This document shows positions 37,899 through 51,030 of a stretch of 64,000 nt of DNA, in pieces. The stretch is taken from positions 82,837,095 through 82,901,094 of the forward strand of contig CM038228.1 of NCBI GenBank assembly GCA_021442155.1, given 5' to 3'. A model generated the notes under the pieces. That model was not told the DNA's origin and ran no database searches. It worked only from the letters and a program-made list of their open reading frames with translations. The translations under genes and the position numbers were made by a program. Every line of letters starts with the position of its first letter. Position 1 is the first letter of the stretch. This DNA is from Cymbidium sinense. Taxonomy: Eukaryota; Streptophyta; Magnoliopsida; Asparagales; Orchidaceae.

Positions 37899-40800
37899 CC
37901 ACATTACACTAAACTCTAGATTCTTTCTTTTCCTTGGGTCAAGGATAGATAGTTTCTATTAGTTCTTGATCTCTCGGTTGTTGATGCTTTTAACACCAAT
38001 GCGGTGTTTTGGTCAATCACATCATACCTATTGGGCACCCTTTGTTGACCTCATATTTAGAATGAGCTCAACACCTCCATCTTAGATAGGATTTTGTTAG
38101 ACTTTAAGAGTCCCTTAGTCCTAAGATACATTTAGTGATTAGGTGAACACTCTCCTCTAGCCCTAAAGACTTAGAAGAGTTAGCCAAGAATTCATGCCTT
38201 AGGAGTGAAAATCTCTACCCTTTAGCATAAACCATTCCTCACTTTCCTTCTTTCAAGTCAAACCCCAAATCAATCCAATTAATTTTCTCAAACTCAAATC
38301 AATTCCATGATTCAATTCCATGATTCAAATATAAATTGAAACCCATGATCAAAATTCATCAAAAATTCTTAAGTTAAAATTTTCTAAGTCCTCAACCCTT
38401 TCTTAAAGACTTAAATAAAATCATGATTCAAACCTATTCAAATCTTTGAGATTTTCTCATGATCCATTTATATTCTCATTTATATTCAATTTATAAATGA
38501 AATATAAATTCAAACTCATCAAATCAAGTTCAAAATTCCAAATTAATTCATGAAAATTTTCTAAATTCCTTTAATTTTCCATTAAAGGACTTAGCCAAAA
38601 TCAACTCTAAAACTTGATCAAACCTATTCAAATCCTTAGGATTTTCTCAAAACTTATTTATATCTTCATTTATATTCACATATATAAATGAAATATAAAT
38701 ATAAATCAATCCAATCAAATACAAAAATTAAATTCCACAATTAAAATGCTTGAAATTCTTTTAAATCCCTTAATTTTTCATTAATGGATTTAACATAAAC
38801 TTTGATCAAACTCATTCAAACTCATGGGATTTTGCAAAACTTATTTGTATTCTCATTTATATTCTCATATATAAATGAAATATAAATATAAATCCATCAA
38901 ATCCAATTCAAAAAAAAAAAAATCAAATTTCTAATGAAAAATTACATTAAATCCCTTAAATTCTTTTTAATGGATTTAACCTAAATCATGATTAAACTCT
39001 TTCAATCCCTTGAAATTTTCTCATGTTCAATTTATATTCACATATATAAATGAAATATAAATTCAAATAATGAAAACCAACTCCAAAACTCAAACTCAAA
39101 TCAAATCAAAATCAAATCAAAGCCTTTCAAGCCAAAATCTTGAACTTAGCCAAAATCAATTCAAATTAAGCCAAACCCTTGATTTTCTCTCATGGTTCAA
39201 TCAATCCTACAATCATGAGCTCATATATAAATCCAAACCTCAATCAAACAATCAAAACCCAAATCAAAAATCAAACCCAAAACTCCTTCATACTCTTCCT
39301 TTGAATATGAAATTTTCAAATGGATCAAAATCCATTTGACTTCAAATCACTTGTAAATGGATTTATATTTCAATCATGAGTCCATATACAAGATCAATCA
39401 ACTTCAAATCAAGCTTTGACCAAGATTTGACCCACTTAGGCTCACTTGACCCAAAGTGAAAGTATCCCTATGAGCCAACTTTTGATCCTAACCAAATTGG
39501 ATTGAACCAAACTCATATTTGCCTCTCATCATGATCAACAATCATCATGGGATGATCAATCAATCAAATTGGGTCAAACCAAGTCAACACTTAACCTAAA
39601 ATGAAACCTAATATGACCAAATGCCACCATAGGCTAAATTGATTGAAATCAATAATCTAAGTTCACTCATGACCTATGTTTGAACTTGACCAAGCCAACA
39701 TTTGAGCCAAATTTAATTGGCCACTTGAGTTGACCCATTTTGACCTAAAGGGACAAAATGTGTCAAAACTTGATCTAAACCAAATTGATTGAAACCAATG
39801 AGTCTCCATCCCAAATCACTTATGGAACTTGACCAAAGCCTCAATTGGCCAACTAGACCCAACTACAATTGACCTTAGACCCAACATGACCAAAGGGTCA
39901 TGTTGAGCCAAAATTGAATAACCCAAATTGATTAGAAATAAAAGATACCAATCCACCATATATATTAACCAAACCTAAACCTACCCTTGACCTAAATAGG
40001 TCAAATGGGTCAAATCAACTTGACCCATTTGACCTAAAAGAGTCATACGAGCCAAAACCAAATCTATACCAAATTGAACTAAACCAAAGGCACCAAAACA
40101 TTTCAAATGGTCATATGACCTTGACCCAATTTGACCTATTGGTCAACTTGACCCAAGTTGACCCATTTTGACCTAAATTGGTCAACATGAGCCAAACCCT
40201 ATCAAATGGATTCCAAATCCATTGAAACTTGGCCTAACCTATTATTTCAACATACCCAAATTGAAAAAAAAATAACAAAATGGCCATTATACCCCTAAGC
40301 CATAGAACAAATTTTGGCCTAGCCCATGGGTATTTTGGTCATGCACTCATCACAATCACTTGAAGCTTTCCTAAAATCTCAAGGAGACCTAGTGATGAGT
40401 GGTGCACCCAACCCAATGGGTTTGGGTCAACCCATTTGGCCCATGGACCAAACCCGACCAACTATGGCCAAATTGAAATTTCAAACTCCCCCCAAAGCTC
40501 AATTGGATGCACATAGGAGTTATCCTTCCACTCCTTTAGCCAAACCGACCATGTGCATTGCTCTAACAGCCAAAACAACCCATCCTATCAGGTCAATTGG
40601 ATCAAAATGATGCTTGACGTCGATTTCTGGGGAAATATACTCCCCTTAATCCACTAAAATTTTCATTGTCACTTGATCGATTGGAGCCTAGAGAGAGTTA
40701 GCAAACATCATAGAGCTTTGTTAAGGCCCCTAGAAAGGATTTGGATCTTATCTTCTTCAGTTTTGCACATTGCAAAATAGGGGAGCTCACCTTGATTCCC

Positions 40801-43800
40801 AATTTTCTCTACACTTGATCCCACTTAAATTCCTCTTGCACATTTGGTCTGGGACCTCAGTCGAGCTTACCCAAGCATCCAATTGAGTTCTAGAGGTAAG
40901 GGGAGATCAATTCAATCAAAGTCACAAGAGGAGTGAAGAGGAGTCAGTTCATAGAGCTCTACACTCAACCTCAAGAGCTAGGAGCTTCAAGTGGCTTCGT
41001 CTACTAAGCTACCATATCGATCCAGCACGGTGATCACCTCCGGGGAGGTTAGTGATTTTTCGACCACTTAGGCTAAGAGGTGTTGATCTTTTGTGAAAGA
41101 AATTTTCATTTCATGTAAAATCCACCGTTGGATTGGCCGCTTTGGTCCTTTAGATGGTGTAGGTTGAGTCTTGAATGAATCCATGAAGGATCCGATCTGG
41201 ATTTATGGACACATTCATCCTCAGGGAAGAACTCAGACCATCTCAGCCATCCATCCTTGCATTTTAGATGAACGGCTGAGATTATCTCCCACATTTTAAA
41301 AACCTTTATCTATTTCATAAATCATGAATGTATCTCCCGATCTTGATCTACAAGGATAAAAGCACGCACGACCGTCCCCCGATTGACAAGTTAAGTGCCG
41401 ACATGCGTGTAAAGCATGCACCGCCACCATGCGCGTGGGAGCTGTGGATTAGTTAAGGATTATTATAATTCCTAATTAATTTAGTTAACTTCAAAAATTC
41501 ATAATTCCTCATAGATAAATTATAAAATATAAAGGAAAAATTCTATGGATAGATAATTCCATCTAGAATATTTTTAAAATGTTTTCAATATATTTTGATT
41601 TCCCTTTTTCTTTGAATTTGGGTTTCTTTAGGAATGATAATCAGCTAATTATTTCCTAATTAAGTCACCAATTAATCTTAAACTTATAGGGTTCATTTTA
41701 GGGGATGACCTCTGCCTCATCTAATTTTCTTGAGATTTATTGAGGCCTTAATTAGGGAAATTGCAAGCTCATTCCTTAATTACCACTCTTCATATAATTA
41801 AGGATAATTATGATGTAATTAGTTGATTTTCTCTTGGATTAAGTTTGATTAAGGTTAGATCTAGTGATGGTTTTATGGAATAATTTTGGGGCATTTCCCC
41901 TAAGCTCTTCCATAAATCCCCTTTTCTTTCCTTAATCCCTTCTTAATTAAAGGTTGATTCATTAATTATCCCTTTAAATAATTTTCAAAAATTTTGAAAG
42001 TCTCTAGAACTTAATTAATCTACCTTGGGTAGATTATTAGGTGTTCAATAGCTTAAGTCTAATTAAGAAAATTAAAACCCCTTTCATAAGTGTGAAAGGG
42101 TGTTTTAAAAGTACTTAAGCTAAAACCCCTTAGCTTAATTAACTTTTAATTGTGAGCCAAATTGCATTAGGCCTTTTCATTACAAGGTGCATTACAAATT
42201 TACATACCTTGTGGGTTTTATGTCATCTCTTTGGCTCATAATTACTTAGTTAATTTTTCTAATGTAGTGTAAGGGTTAATTAAGTCACTTAATGTAATAC
42301 ATTAACCTAATCAACACTTTAAAATAGTTTTAATTATCTAAAAATTAAACAAAAATATAAAACACATGTGGAATGGGTTAGGAATAGCAAACTCATCTCA
42401 CCTTTTCAAAATTAAATCAAACTTCAAACAAACAAAATCATTTTTGAAATTCAATTTATTTTAATCTAAGTTTTCTTATTCTTTAAGAATGTCTTTAGGA
42501 ATTACATAAAGTGAGTTTGTTTACATGATTACATTGCTTTAGATCTTTCCCAATATGTTAAATTGTATGCCATGTGATTCATGCATCCATGATTTCATGT
42601 TTTCAATATTTAAAAATGAAATTGTTTACTTTATGTCAAATGTGCATGTGTTAGCTAAAGTAAAATATGAATGACTATTATCACTACTAAATCTAAAGTA
42701 TTTTCAAAACCTATAAATGAAACATCAAATTTGAAAGTGTACTATTTATATCTTAATTTTTAGCTTGCATGTGATGAATTATAAAGTCATGTTTAGTGTA
42801 GCCTTTCCTTCCTTTCTTATTCTAGCATAGTTTTGAATATGGGTTGGTAAGATGTAGGGTTCATTTGAAAAGAACCCAACACTTACTTAATTCTAAACCC
42901 TATTCATCCCTATGCTCTCATCTAAGAAGGATTACTACATTTGCATGAATAAATTGCATAAACAAAAATGAAACTATTAAATAACATTTGCATATTCCTT
43001 CTTCATTTCATTTCTTTTGTATGCATGTTAGTACTTAAAGAAAGTGTTATATTAGTCTGGACAACCCTGAGGTTGTGAGCTTTTAAGTAGCCCTAAGTAG
43101 GTCTTGTATCTTACATCTCTGATTAACAATGGCGTTGTACTCACTTATGCCTTTCTTACTTTCATACATGTATGTGAAATTTTGGAGAAAGAAAATCTTT
43201 TCTACTTAAGAAAAATCATGCAACTAAATATTCTAAATTTTTCTTAGATTAATTACTTAGCATTCATCATAAAGTGTGTTAATTATCTTCATTTTCATGT
43301 ATAGATATGCTTAGGGTCCACCCATTTTCATGATATATATGTAGGGAAAGAATTGAAGTAATGTATGTTATGTGAATTTTGATCCATTTTTCTTAATCTT
43401 AAAATGCCTTTCTTTTTGAATAGGTTTGTTTAGAGTTGATCTAAACTTTGGATTAATCAAAATATTTAATTAAAACATTCACATAAATTCAATTAAAATG
43501 TGAACTTACCTTAGAAATTACTTAAGAATTAGGGAAGGAAAGAGAAGTTCTCTTCTCTTTCCCTCTCTTTATAACTTAGTAATTAATTGTAGGTTCACTT
43601 AAACCAAATTAAAACATGAAATAAAAATAACTCAAAATCACTAAACAACTTAAATGAAACCCTCCTCTAAGATGAACATGTCCTTCACTCTCAAAAAATT
43701 CAAACCTAAAGTCCTAAGCTAAGCATACCACACAAACCTTCAAAGCACACACATTAACCTAAGTCACCACTTCTAGCTTTAGGTTAGGTCGGTGCATGGC

Positions 43801-45871
43801 TTGATGTTATGTTTTGTTTTATGATGAATGTTTTAGTCTGGATGATAGAGTGTATGCTCATAGAATAAATGATATGATGTGCTTAGTCTAACTATTCTTT
43901 TTGTAGAGGATTGTGCTAAAGGGGCGCTATCATAAATAAAAATATAAATGCTTTTGGGCTTATACCCTTAGCATAATCCATAGGCCAGGTGGACTTAGTC
44001 ACCCATGTGTGGGGTGATAAGTCTAATATACATGCTTGGGATTTGTGTGGTGTGATTTGACTAACCTTTATTTTGTAGGTGTTAGTTAGATTTATGCTTT
44101 TCCTTTTCATGTAATAATTTGTATATTTAGGATTTTTGAAAGATTTGTTATGGGGGATTAGGATGAGCATTGGTCATAAGATCCTATCTTATGTATCATG
44201 TGAAGCCTTGGAGCATCTACCATTCCACCATTCAAGAAAAGAAGAAAAGAAAAGAAAAGAAAGAAAGAAGAAAGAAAAAGAAGAAAGAAGAATAAACCTC
44301 AAAGACCCCATAATAATTAATTCCTTTGCTTAAAATTGTAATTCAATTCATTTGTAATTCAGGTTATATAAGGGTAGAGCTCTACCCACATTTGATATTT
44401 TTTTTTTATGGTGCGACCACAAATGGCCATTTATTCTTTTTTGTGCTAATTTTATAAATTGATTGATGTTTATTTAACTTGTGCATTAAATGGCATGCTT
44501 TTCCTAGTTTCTTCCTTGCTTTATATATGGCCTGGATATGGATTAGCTCTTTTAAAAAATAAATCTTTTACCCAACTTAATAATTCAAATAAAACTAAAC
44601 AACTCATAACCTCACCTAAAGCTTAGGATTAAAATCAAAATAAAAGAATTAGCAACCCTTAGTGGATAAGCATTACTTTATAATATGCACAAATGCATCT
44701 TATTTCACTCTTGATTGAGGGATTTCACCTTTGCGAGAACCGACTTGACCTTTGAGGGCATGGTGGAAACTCACCTCCTAAACTTCTAGCTGATTTTGGC
44801 CAATAATCTATTTTCTCATGCATTAGTCATAAAAGTCTTATTAGCCTAAGTCAAAATGATTGTCCAAAAATGAAATAAGAAAATGAAATTTAAAATGCAT
44901 TAGATTTAGGTCATTTGAAGCATGTCCATTTACATGATCTAGTCTCTTTAGAGAGTGAGTTTAAGGACTTAGTCTTTCTAAAAAAAATAGCCTATATCTT
45001 GCATAAACATAAAACTTGCCTGTATTTAAAATCGTAGGAGGAGTTGGTTGGCCACCCCTAGGCTAAGTCCCAACCATGTGATTTGTCCTCTGTGGAGGCA
45101 AACCAAATTTCTGATTTAGATGTGTGCCCCTACCTAAGCTCCCTAGACTTAGATTTTAAGGTTATTTTTCTCCTTTATAGGCCATAAGCATAATTCCTCA
45201 CCTCTTAGGCATTTCCTTAATCTTGTGTTAAGGAATCTTAAGTCCTAAATTTCTAATGAAAAATATAACTCCTAAAAATTAAATCAATTTCTTAAATATA
45301 AAGCACAATTTTAGGGTAGTTTGAGATGCTCACTAGATCTCATAGCATTGTGAGCATTTCCTATTCCTATTTTGGCTTTGATAATAACTCCTTCTTTTGA
45401 TCAATCTCATTTGATCTTCAAAAATATAAATCAATCGATTGATAGTCCTTTCTATTGAAATCTTCAAAGACAACGATCATTTACCTTAATCGAGAGTTTA
45501 CCTAAAGGATCCTATCCATTAGGATGTAATTAACTATGGGAGCTTGCCTTTGTAGGGAACTTAATAAACCCAATTTAAATTAAACCCTGCTTTACTTTTC
45601 CATGTAAAGTAGGGAAAGAATCTATGGTACATATGCAGACCCACTATCCTTAGGAGTCCTTATTGAGGTGATTGGTTCCATTAAAGGGTAGTGGTTTCTA
45701 TCTTTTGAGATAGTACACTATACCTTGATGATGTACCGGATCACCTAAATAAGTACATCTGTGGATCTATATGGTGTCTTACCAAGAAGAATTTTTCACA
45801 TATATAATTTTGCCTCTCCTTTCACCATAGATTTGAAGGCGACTCTATATGTGTGTGAGAATTTTTCTCCA
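37899..45871 (+). repeat. LTR D (3' LTR of E2), about 8.0 kb
   Basis: Full-length direct copy of LTR C; the homology to C runs from 38,044 to the end. The first 145 bp match the start of LTRs A and B in inverted orientation. The terminal TG is not preserved. The 3' end TTTTTCTCCA is shared with C. Directly after it come CAATAG and then the polypurine-side sequence of E3 in opposite orientation. Open frames at 39,070-39,339, 40,326-40,610 and 44,136-44,333 are LTR sequence shared with C. Confidence 0.85.
44234..44387 (+). promoter_or_regulatory. LTR D core promoter candidate: GA tract, TATATAA, palindrome
   Basis: GA tract at 44,234-44,294, TATATAA at 44,365-44,371, then the perfect palindrome GGGTAGAGCTCTACCC at 44,372-44,387. 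It has the same order and spacing as in LTR C and a better TATA box. Transcription from this 3' LTR would run right, into E3 antisense to its pol. Confidence 0.55.
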
Positions 45872-45877
45872 CAATAG

Positions 45878-48829
45878 CTCTCTTTATGCCAGAGGCATAA
45901 GAGGAGTAGAAGAAATTTGTTGGGCATTAAGTACATCAACCTTCCACTTAGGAAACAGGTTCAAGCTATCCGCTGGGAATAAAAATTTAGTTTTGATTGT
46001 GAATATGATTAGTTTGGGTGTGTATCTACTAGGGATAAGAATATATAATCTGATAGGGATCAAGATCAAATTAATTTTAATTTAATTTATTTTAATTGAT
46101 GTGGAGGCATATTCACTAAGGATATGTCAATCCAGTGGATTGTATGTGAACCTTCCACTGGGAAGGTGTTTGTATCCTGGATAAAAAAAATTTGATTGGA
46201 TTTCTTTAATTTATTTGATTAGACTCCATAGGAAGGTTGGTTTAATTTGTTTCCATGGGAGAAGGGTTCTAGATTGAGGCATATCCGCCGTGGATGTACA
46301 CTCACAAATTTGTTGATTTAGATCTAAGCTTCACTAGGAGGCTAATTTCACCGGGAGAAATTTTTATTGATGTTTAATTTGACTCACTGGGAGGATTTTG
46401 AATTTATTTTTTATGGTCCCTGGGTGTGCGATGGACTACACTAAGAAGAAGACACGAGGGCCTTGACCTGTCTTAGATTTGTAAGTCCAAAGGGGTAGTC
46501 TACCTGCCATAAGGTAGGACTATCCAACCTAAGGGGTTGCCTTTCAGTGTGCAATGACTATACTAGGAAGAAGGCATTGCAGACTTACATCTTCCAAAGT
46601 AGGGATCAACTATTGGGGTGATCTGTCGATGGCGCAATAAATCGAACCCTACCTGAGGCGACTACTGAGTGAGCACCGCTTGGGGTCTTACCTCAACTCA
46701 AGAATAGTCCTGATGATTAATTTGATTTATATTGATTTGATTTAAATTGATTTATTTTAATTTGGTGTGTTATGTTGTGGACCCTGTTGGCGTGCGATGG
46801 ACTCACTGAGAAGGAGCTATGTCGGCCTTGACTTATCTTAGATTTACAAGTTCAAAGGGGTAGCCTACCAACCACAAGGGAGGACTATCCGCCTGTTGCC
46901 TTTTCTAAATGACCGTACTTAAGAAAACATAGCAGACTTATATCTTCCAAAGTAGGGATCAACCGTTAGTGTGATCTATTAATGGCACAAGAAATCAATC
47001 CTGACCTTGCGAGTGCCGTTGTGGACTCATTTTGACTCAAGAATAGTCAGAATTAATTTTATTTTAGATGGACCCTATCATTGATGGATCGAAGAGAATG
47101 CTAATATCACTAAACCTATCTTAGATTTACAAATCAAAGGGATAGTCTATCGCCGTAGAACTAACCAACCTAAGGTTTTTTGATTTGTAATGGTCGAAGT
47201 TAGAAGAAAGTGGGGACTCACATCTTTCTAAACAAGGAACCATGGTGATCGGCTTTTGCAATAAATGGCCCAACCTGGGGTTGACGGTTGCAATGATCAT
47301 GCTGGAAAGAATGCATAATAGACTTATATCTTTTAAAGCAGAGATGACCACCAGGGTAACTCGTTGGTAGCTCAACAAGTTAAACCTGACCTAAGGGAGA
47401 CTAAGAGTGCCAAGGACTTATCTCAACTCAAAGTAGTCGCAATTCTATGGGAGTTTTGTCATGCGCTAAAGATAGGATGCCGCTTGGGATAGGGCCAGTG
47501 GGGGCTTGAATTCCTAATCCACAAGTGAAGATATATATTTTTTATTTTATATTTGTATGAACCCTATTGGTTTGCGATGGATCACACTAAGAAGGAGCTC
47601 ATATCAGCCTAGTCCAATCTCAGACTTACTGGACCAAGGGAGAATCTGTGCATCCACTGAACAAATTCTCCAACCACGTGGGTGGTTAATAGGAAAGGGG
47701 GACTGTCCAATCCAAAAATAATCAGGGTAGTGTCAAAATGGGGTTGCTAAGGATGTGATCCAAATAGAGTGCCCACAGGGTAGGTGTCGCTAGGGGCTTT
47801 ATCCAAAACCCTGTAAAAGAGAGCCTATAGTATTCAGTGGCCAACTCAAGGAGAAAGCAGGGACTCACATTTACCAAGAGGAGTGTATCCACCGAGTGGG
47901 TCACCGTCAGCTTGGCAATAACCAACCAACCTAATGTGCCCATCAGTTTATGAAAATTAGTCTAGACAAAAGGTGTGTAGGCTTACATCTCTAAAGTACA
48001 CCATCATCTGGATAGTCTGCCTTTGCTGGAGGCTATCCAACCTAGGATGACTACTAAGGGGTCCATAAGGACCAAACCTGGCTGAAGTAGTCGAGGAAAG
48101 TTGGGGACTTATCCTAAACCTCAAATATACTCGACCTAGTCAGTGCATGATGGCTAGTTCAAGAAGAAAGCGTGTAGGATTACATCCTCTTAAATAAAGT
48201 CAACATGAGATAGTTTACTAGCTGCGTAGTGAGGCCTACCAAACTAACAAGGTGCTCATCAATTTGCAATGGTTAAGTCAGAAAAAAAAATGCGGGGACT
48301 CACATCTATCATACAAGTGAACATTGGAGTGACACATTAGCAAGGTAGCATGTCAGCCCGTCCTAGAGCGACTAATGAGTGAGTGTCATAGGGGACTTGC
48401 TCCCATATCAAAATAACTCGAGATAAAAGATATGTGTTTATTTGTGTTGTGAAAGAGGGAATAGGATGTCGCTTGGGTTCTCTTACACCTATCTTAAACA
48501 CATCAAAGAATGGATGAAATAGTGCCGCAGGGGCAATTATGACTCCACCAAGAAAGGATGTTGCTTGGGTTCTCTTACACCTTACTTAGTTATACTAGTC
48601 AAAATAGGATGCTTCTTGGGTTCTCTTACACCTATCCTAATAACACTGGAGGATCATTTTGTAGTTTGTGTTTGTGTTGTGGAGGGATAGGATGACTCTT
48701 TGGTTCTCTTATACTTACCCTAAATACATCATGGTGGATTCACAAGCAAAAGATATTTCTAACACAGAAGAGATGAAATTTGATATAAAAAGAAGTTTTA
48801 TTGATAATTATTTTCAAACAAAATTTATG
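45878..48829 (-). repeat. E3 repetitive 3' untranslated region
   Basis: Co-linear with the E1 internal region 8,060-10,980. It contains degenerate units of about 290-360 bp with the gatgga(c/t)..aagaaggagc block near 46,440, 46,797, 47,085 and 47,577. At 48,461-48,720 a short motif (TAGGATG..CTTGGGTTCTCTTACACCTA-like) recurs four times, 55-90 bp apart. Nothing here is convincingly coding. Confidence 0.75.
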
Positions 48830-48859
48830 GATAGTATTTCTTTAGGTAGACCCATTGAT

Positions 48860-49880
48860 TATAAGCATCGAGGGCTCTCCCTTACAATTTATGAGTTGAT
48901 AAGATCCTTCTTGGTAGGCCTTCTCTATGGCATAAGGGTCTTCCCAAGTGGGTTCAAACTTACCTCCCATCTTTCAACGGGCAATAATTGGTCTCCTTAG
49001 AACTAAAATAAGCTCTCCTACTTGAAAAGCTCTACTACAGACCAACTTGTTATATGCTTGAATCATCATGGCTTTCTATAACTCGAGGTTCTGGCATGCC
49101 CGTAGGTGTCTCTCCTCCAAACCTTCGAGCTCTTCCAACCGTAAGGCTCGCTCCATTGTGATTTTACTACCCAGCTATCCTGATGGACTTCTAATGGTAG
49201 AACGCCTTTCAAACCAATACACTAAGGAGAAAGAGGTGGATTGGAGTTTTATAGTGGTACTACCATGCGCTTCAAACCAACTATTCATGTCATCATCATT
49301 GTCATCTAGTGTCTTCTTTAATATTTGGATGAGAGTTTTAGTTCTTCTACTAAGCCATTTGCCCTTGGATAGTAGATGGTAGAATATCTCCAATCTATAT
49401 TGTGTCTCTGAGCAAAGCTATTGATTTTAGTGCTCTTGAATGTAGTACCATTATCAGATATAATTCGTCGAGTCACCCCGAACCTATATACAATATGGTT
49501 CCTCAAAATTGGAGGTCGAAGACCTCTGAGTGGGATTGCCTCAGCCCACTTGGAAAAGTAATCGATGGAAGCAAGAATGAACCATTGACCCTTGGAAGAG
49601 TAGGGTCGATTAGACCCACTATGTCAGTACCCCTACACTCAAATGGCCATGAGGCCAACATGTAAAATGTGGGCAGGATGTACACCGACATTACACATCT
49701 CCTGGCATCACGCAGCGATCATCAATGCCGAATATTCTAGTCTCGATCTAGCTTTCATCTTCGGATCGAATTGATGTGCTCCACTTAAACTTGAGTGTAC
49801 CTCGATCACGATCTTATGGGCTTCATGTTTATCCAGACAACGTAATCATATATGATCGAAAGATTGCCGGTACAAAGTGC
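48860..49880 (-). pseudogene. E3 integrase remnant
   Basis: On the minus strand: LDKHEAHKIVIEVHSS with a following CQEMCNVG zinc-finger part near 49,690-49,840; WPFECRGTDIVGLIDPTLPR (first catalytic Asp) near 49,600-49,650; NHIVYRFGVTRRIISDNGTT (second Asp) near 49,440-49,500; and ANGLVEE with the Glu near 49,345. The C-terminal module reads KLVCSRAFQVGELILVLRR, then a stop, then KMGGKFEPTWEDPYAIEKAY (48,910-49,060). All three catalytic acids are visible, but a frameshift after FPSG and in-frame stops break the protein. Confidence 0.85.
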
Positions 49881-50460
49881 CATCCATGAGAGCATAGGAA
49901 AGGGCTCTCTACTTCATCTAATGTGCTAGTGATTTCTCTTAAGGTAGTTTGCCAATATATAGATAATTCATGAATAGTTGCCTCCAATCTGACTCCCAGT
50001 CCTTTTGGCAACAGCAACCTCTCCTTCAAGAGAGAATCTCTCGATGAGTTTAGCATCAATAAGGGATAAGACTTATCTATTTTTGATTCTTATTGGAATG
50101 GTCTCATTTTATAGACATGCCAACTCTTTGGCAAGCTTGGTTAATGCATCTGCTACTGCATTTTCTCCTAGAGGAATCTTGTAAATGGTAACCTCTAAGA
50201 TTTGAGCCAACAACTCCATAGTGTACTTGTGGTAATGATAGAGCTTAGGCTTTAGAACTTTGTAAGACCCAACGATTTAGTTGATGACTAACCGAGAATT
50301 CTCAAAGATGTTGATACTGTGTAATGACTAACTCCATACTGATAATCAGAGCCTCATATTCTTCTTCGTTGTTGGTGCATGGATGGACATGATGAGAATC
50401 TCATTACATCATGGGAAAGTTCAAGAACTATTCCCCCCCGCTCTTTCCTGATAGTAAATT
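49881..50460 (-). pseudogene. E3 second RNase H and connector remnant
   Basis: The minus strand shows EEYEALIISMELVI near 50,345-50,380 and AEYEAL-type context, then weak matches to the E2 second RNase H (33,640-34,060), followed by SLLKERLLLPKGLG (49,990-50,040) that leads towards the integrase zinc finger. Multiple frameshifts are present. Placement between RNase H and integrase agrees with the Tat clade. Confidence 0.6.
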
Positions 50461-50559
50461 ATGATTATTCTTCTATTTGAGAGGAAGCCACACCATCAAA
50501 ATATATCTCCCAATGATCAATGCTAGTGTCCCCTATGTTCATGATTTGTTCATTGGGAA

Positions 50560-51030
50560 GATTATTGTTATGCAGAGAATCAGTAGAGAGAAGATGCATT
50601 GCTAAGAAATTCATAAGTGCTTATCCTTTCACGGCACGGAGGAGTATGAATGTGATATCAAACTGTCATAAAATCATGGACCGCCGTGCCAACCATCTGG
50701 TTAGCATCGATCATGTCATGAGATATTACAGTGGATTGATTCTGGAGATCAAATTTACCATATGAGAAAGCATGTAGTTTCGTAGCTTTTGGGATTCAAA
50801 GATTAAAGCTAGGCAGTGCTTTTCAATACATGGATAGTTTTCCTTAACATGGATTAGATGACGACTGAGGTAGTTGAGAGCATTTTCTTTCCCTTCATCA
50901 TTGGCTTGGGCCAACAAAGTACTAAGGGAGTCATCTAATGCAGCGATGTAGAGGATCAACGGCTTGCCCAAGATAGGGGCTGCTAGAACTAACAGCGTCA
51001 TCAGGTAGTGTTTGATGTCTTCAAAAGCAT
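50560..51030 (-). pseudogene. E3 RNase H (first) remnant
   Basis: An open stretch of 91 codons (50,726-51,001) reads VLAAPILGKPLILYIAALDD, SLSTLLAQANDEGKENALNY, then IEKHCLALIFESQKLRNYML and LISRINPL. This is the usual start and middle of the RNase H joined to RT in Ty3/gypsy elements. It continues in a broken frame to the left. It would degrade the RNA strand during cDNA synthesis. Confidence 0.8.

Larger units (their letters stand above)
17591..45871 (+). mobile_element. E2: giant Tat-type Ty3/gypsy LTR retrotransposon, about 28.3 kb, decayed
   Basis: The order on the + strand is: 5' LTR C (17,591-25,191), leader with hairpin array (25,192-27,426), gag remnants (27,427-30,760), protease, RT, RNase H, a second RNase H, integrase with GPY-like end (30,765-35,334), repetitive 3' untranslated region (35,335-37,898) and 3' LTR D (37,899-45,871). 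Clade assignment to Tat rests on the second RNase H between RNase H and integrase, the integrase tail, the very large size and the long noncoding parts. Tat elements such as Ogre are known for sizes above 20 kb. No clear primer binding site follows LTR C. The first 145 bp or so of the 5' LTR are missing, so no target duplication can be tested. Confidence 0.85.
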
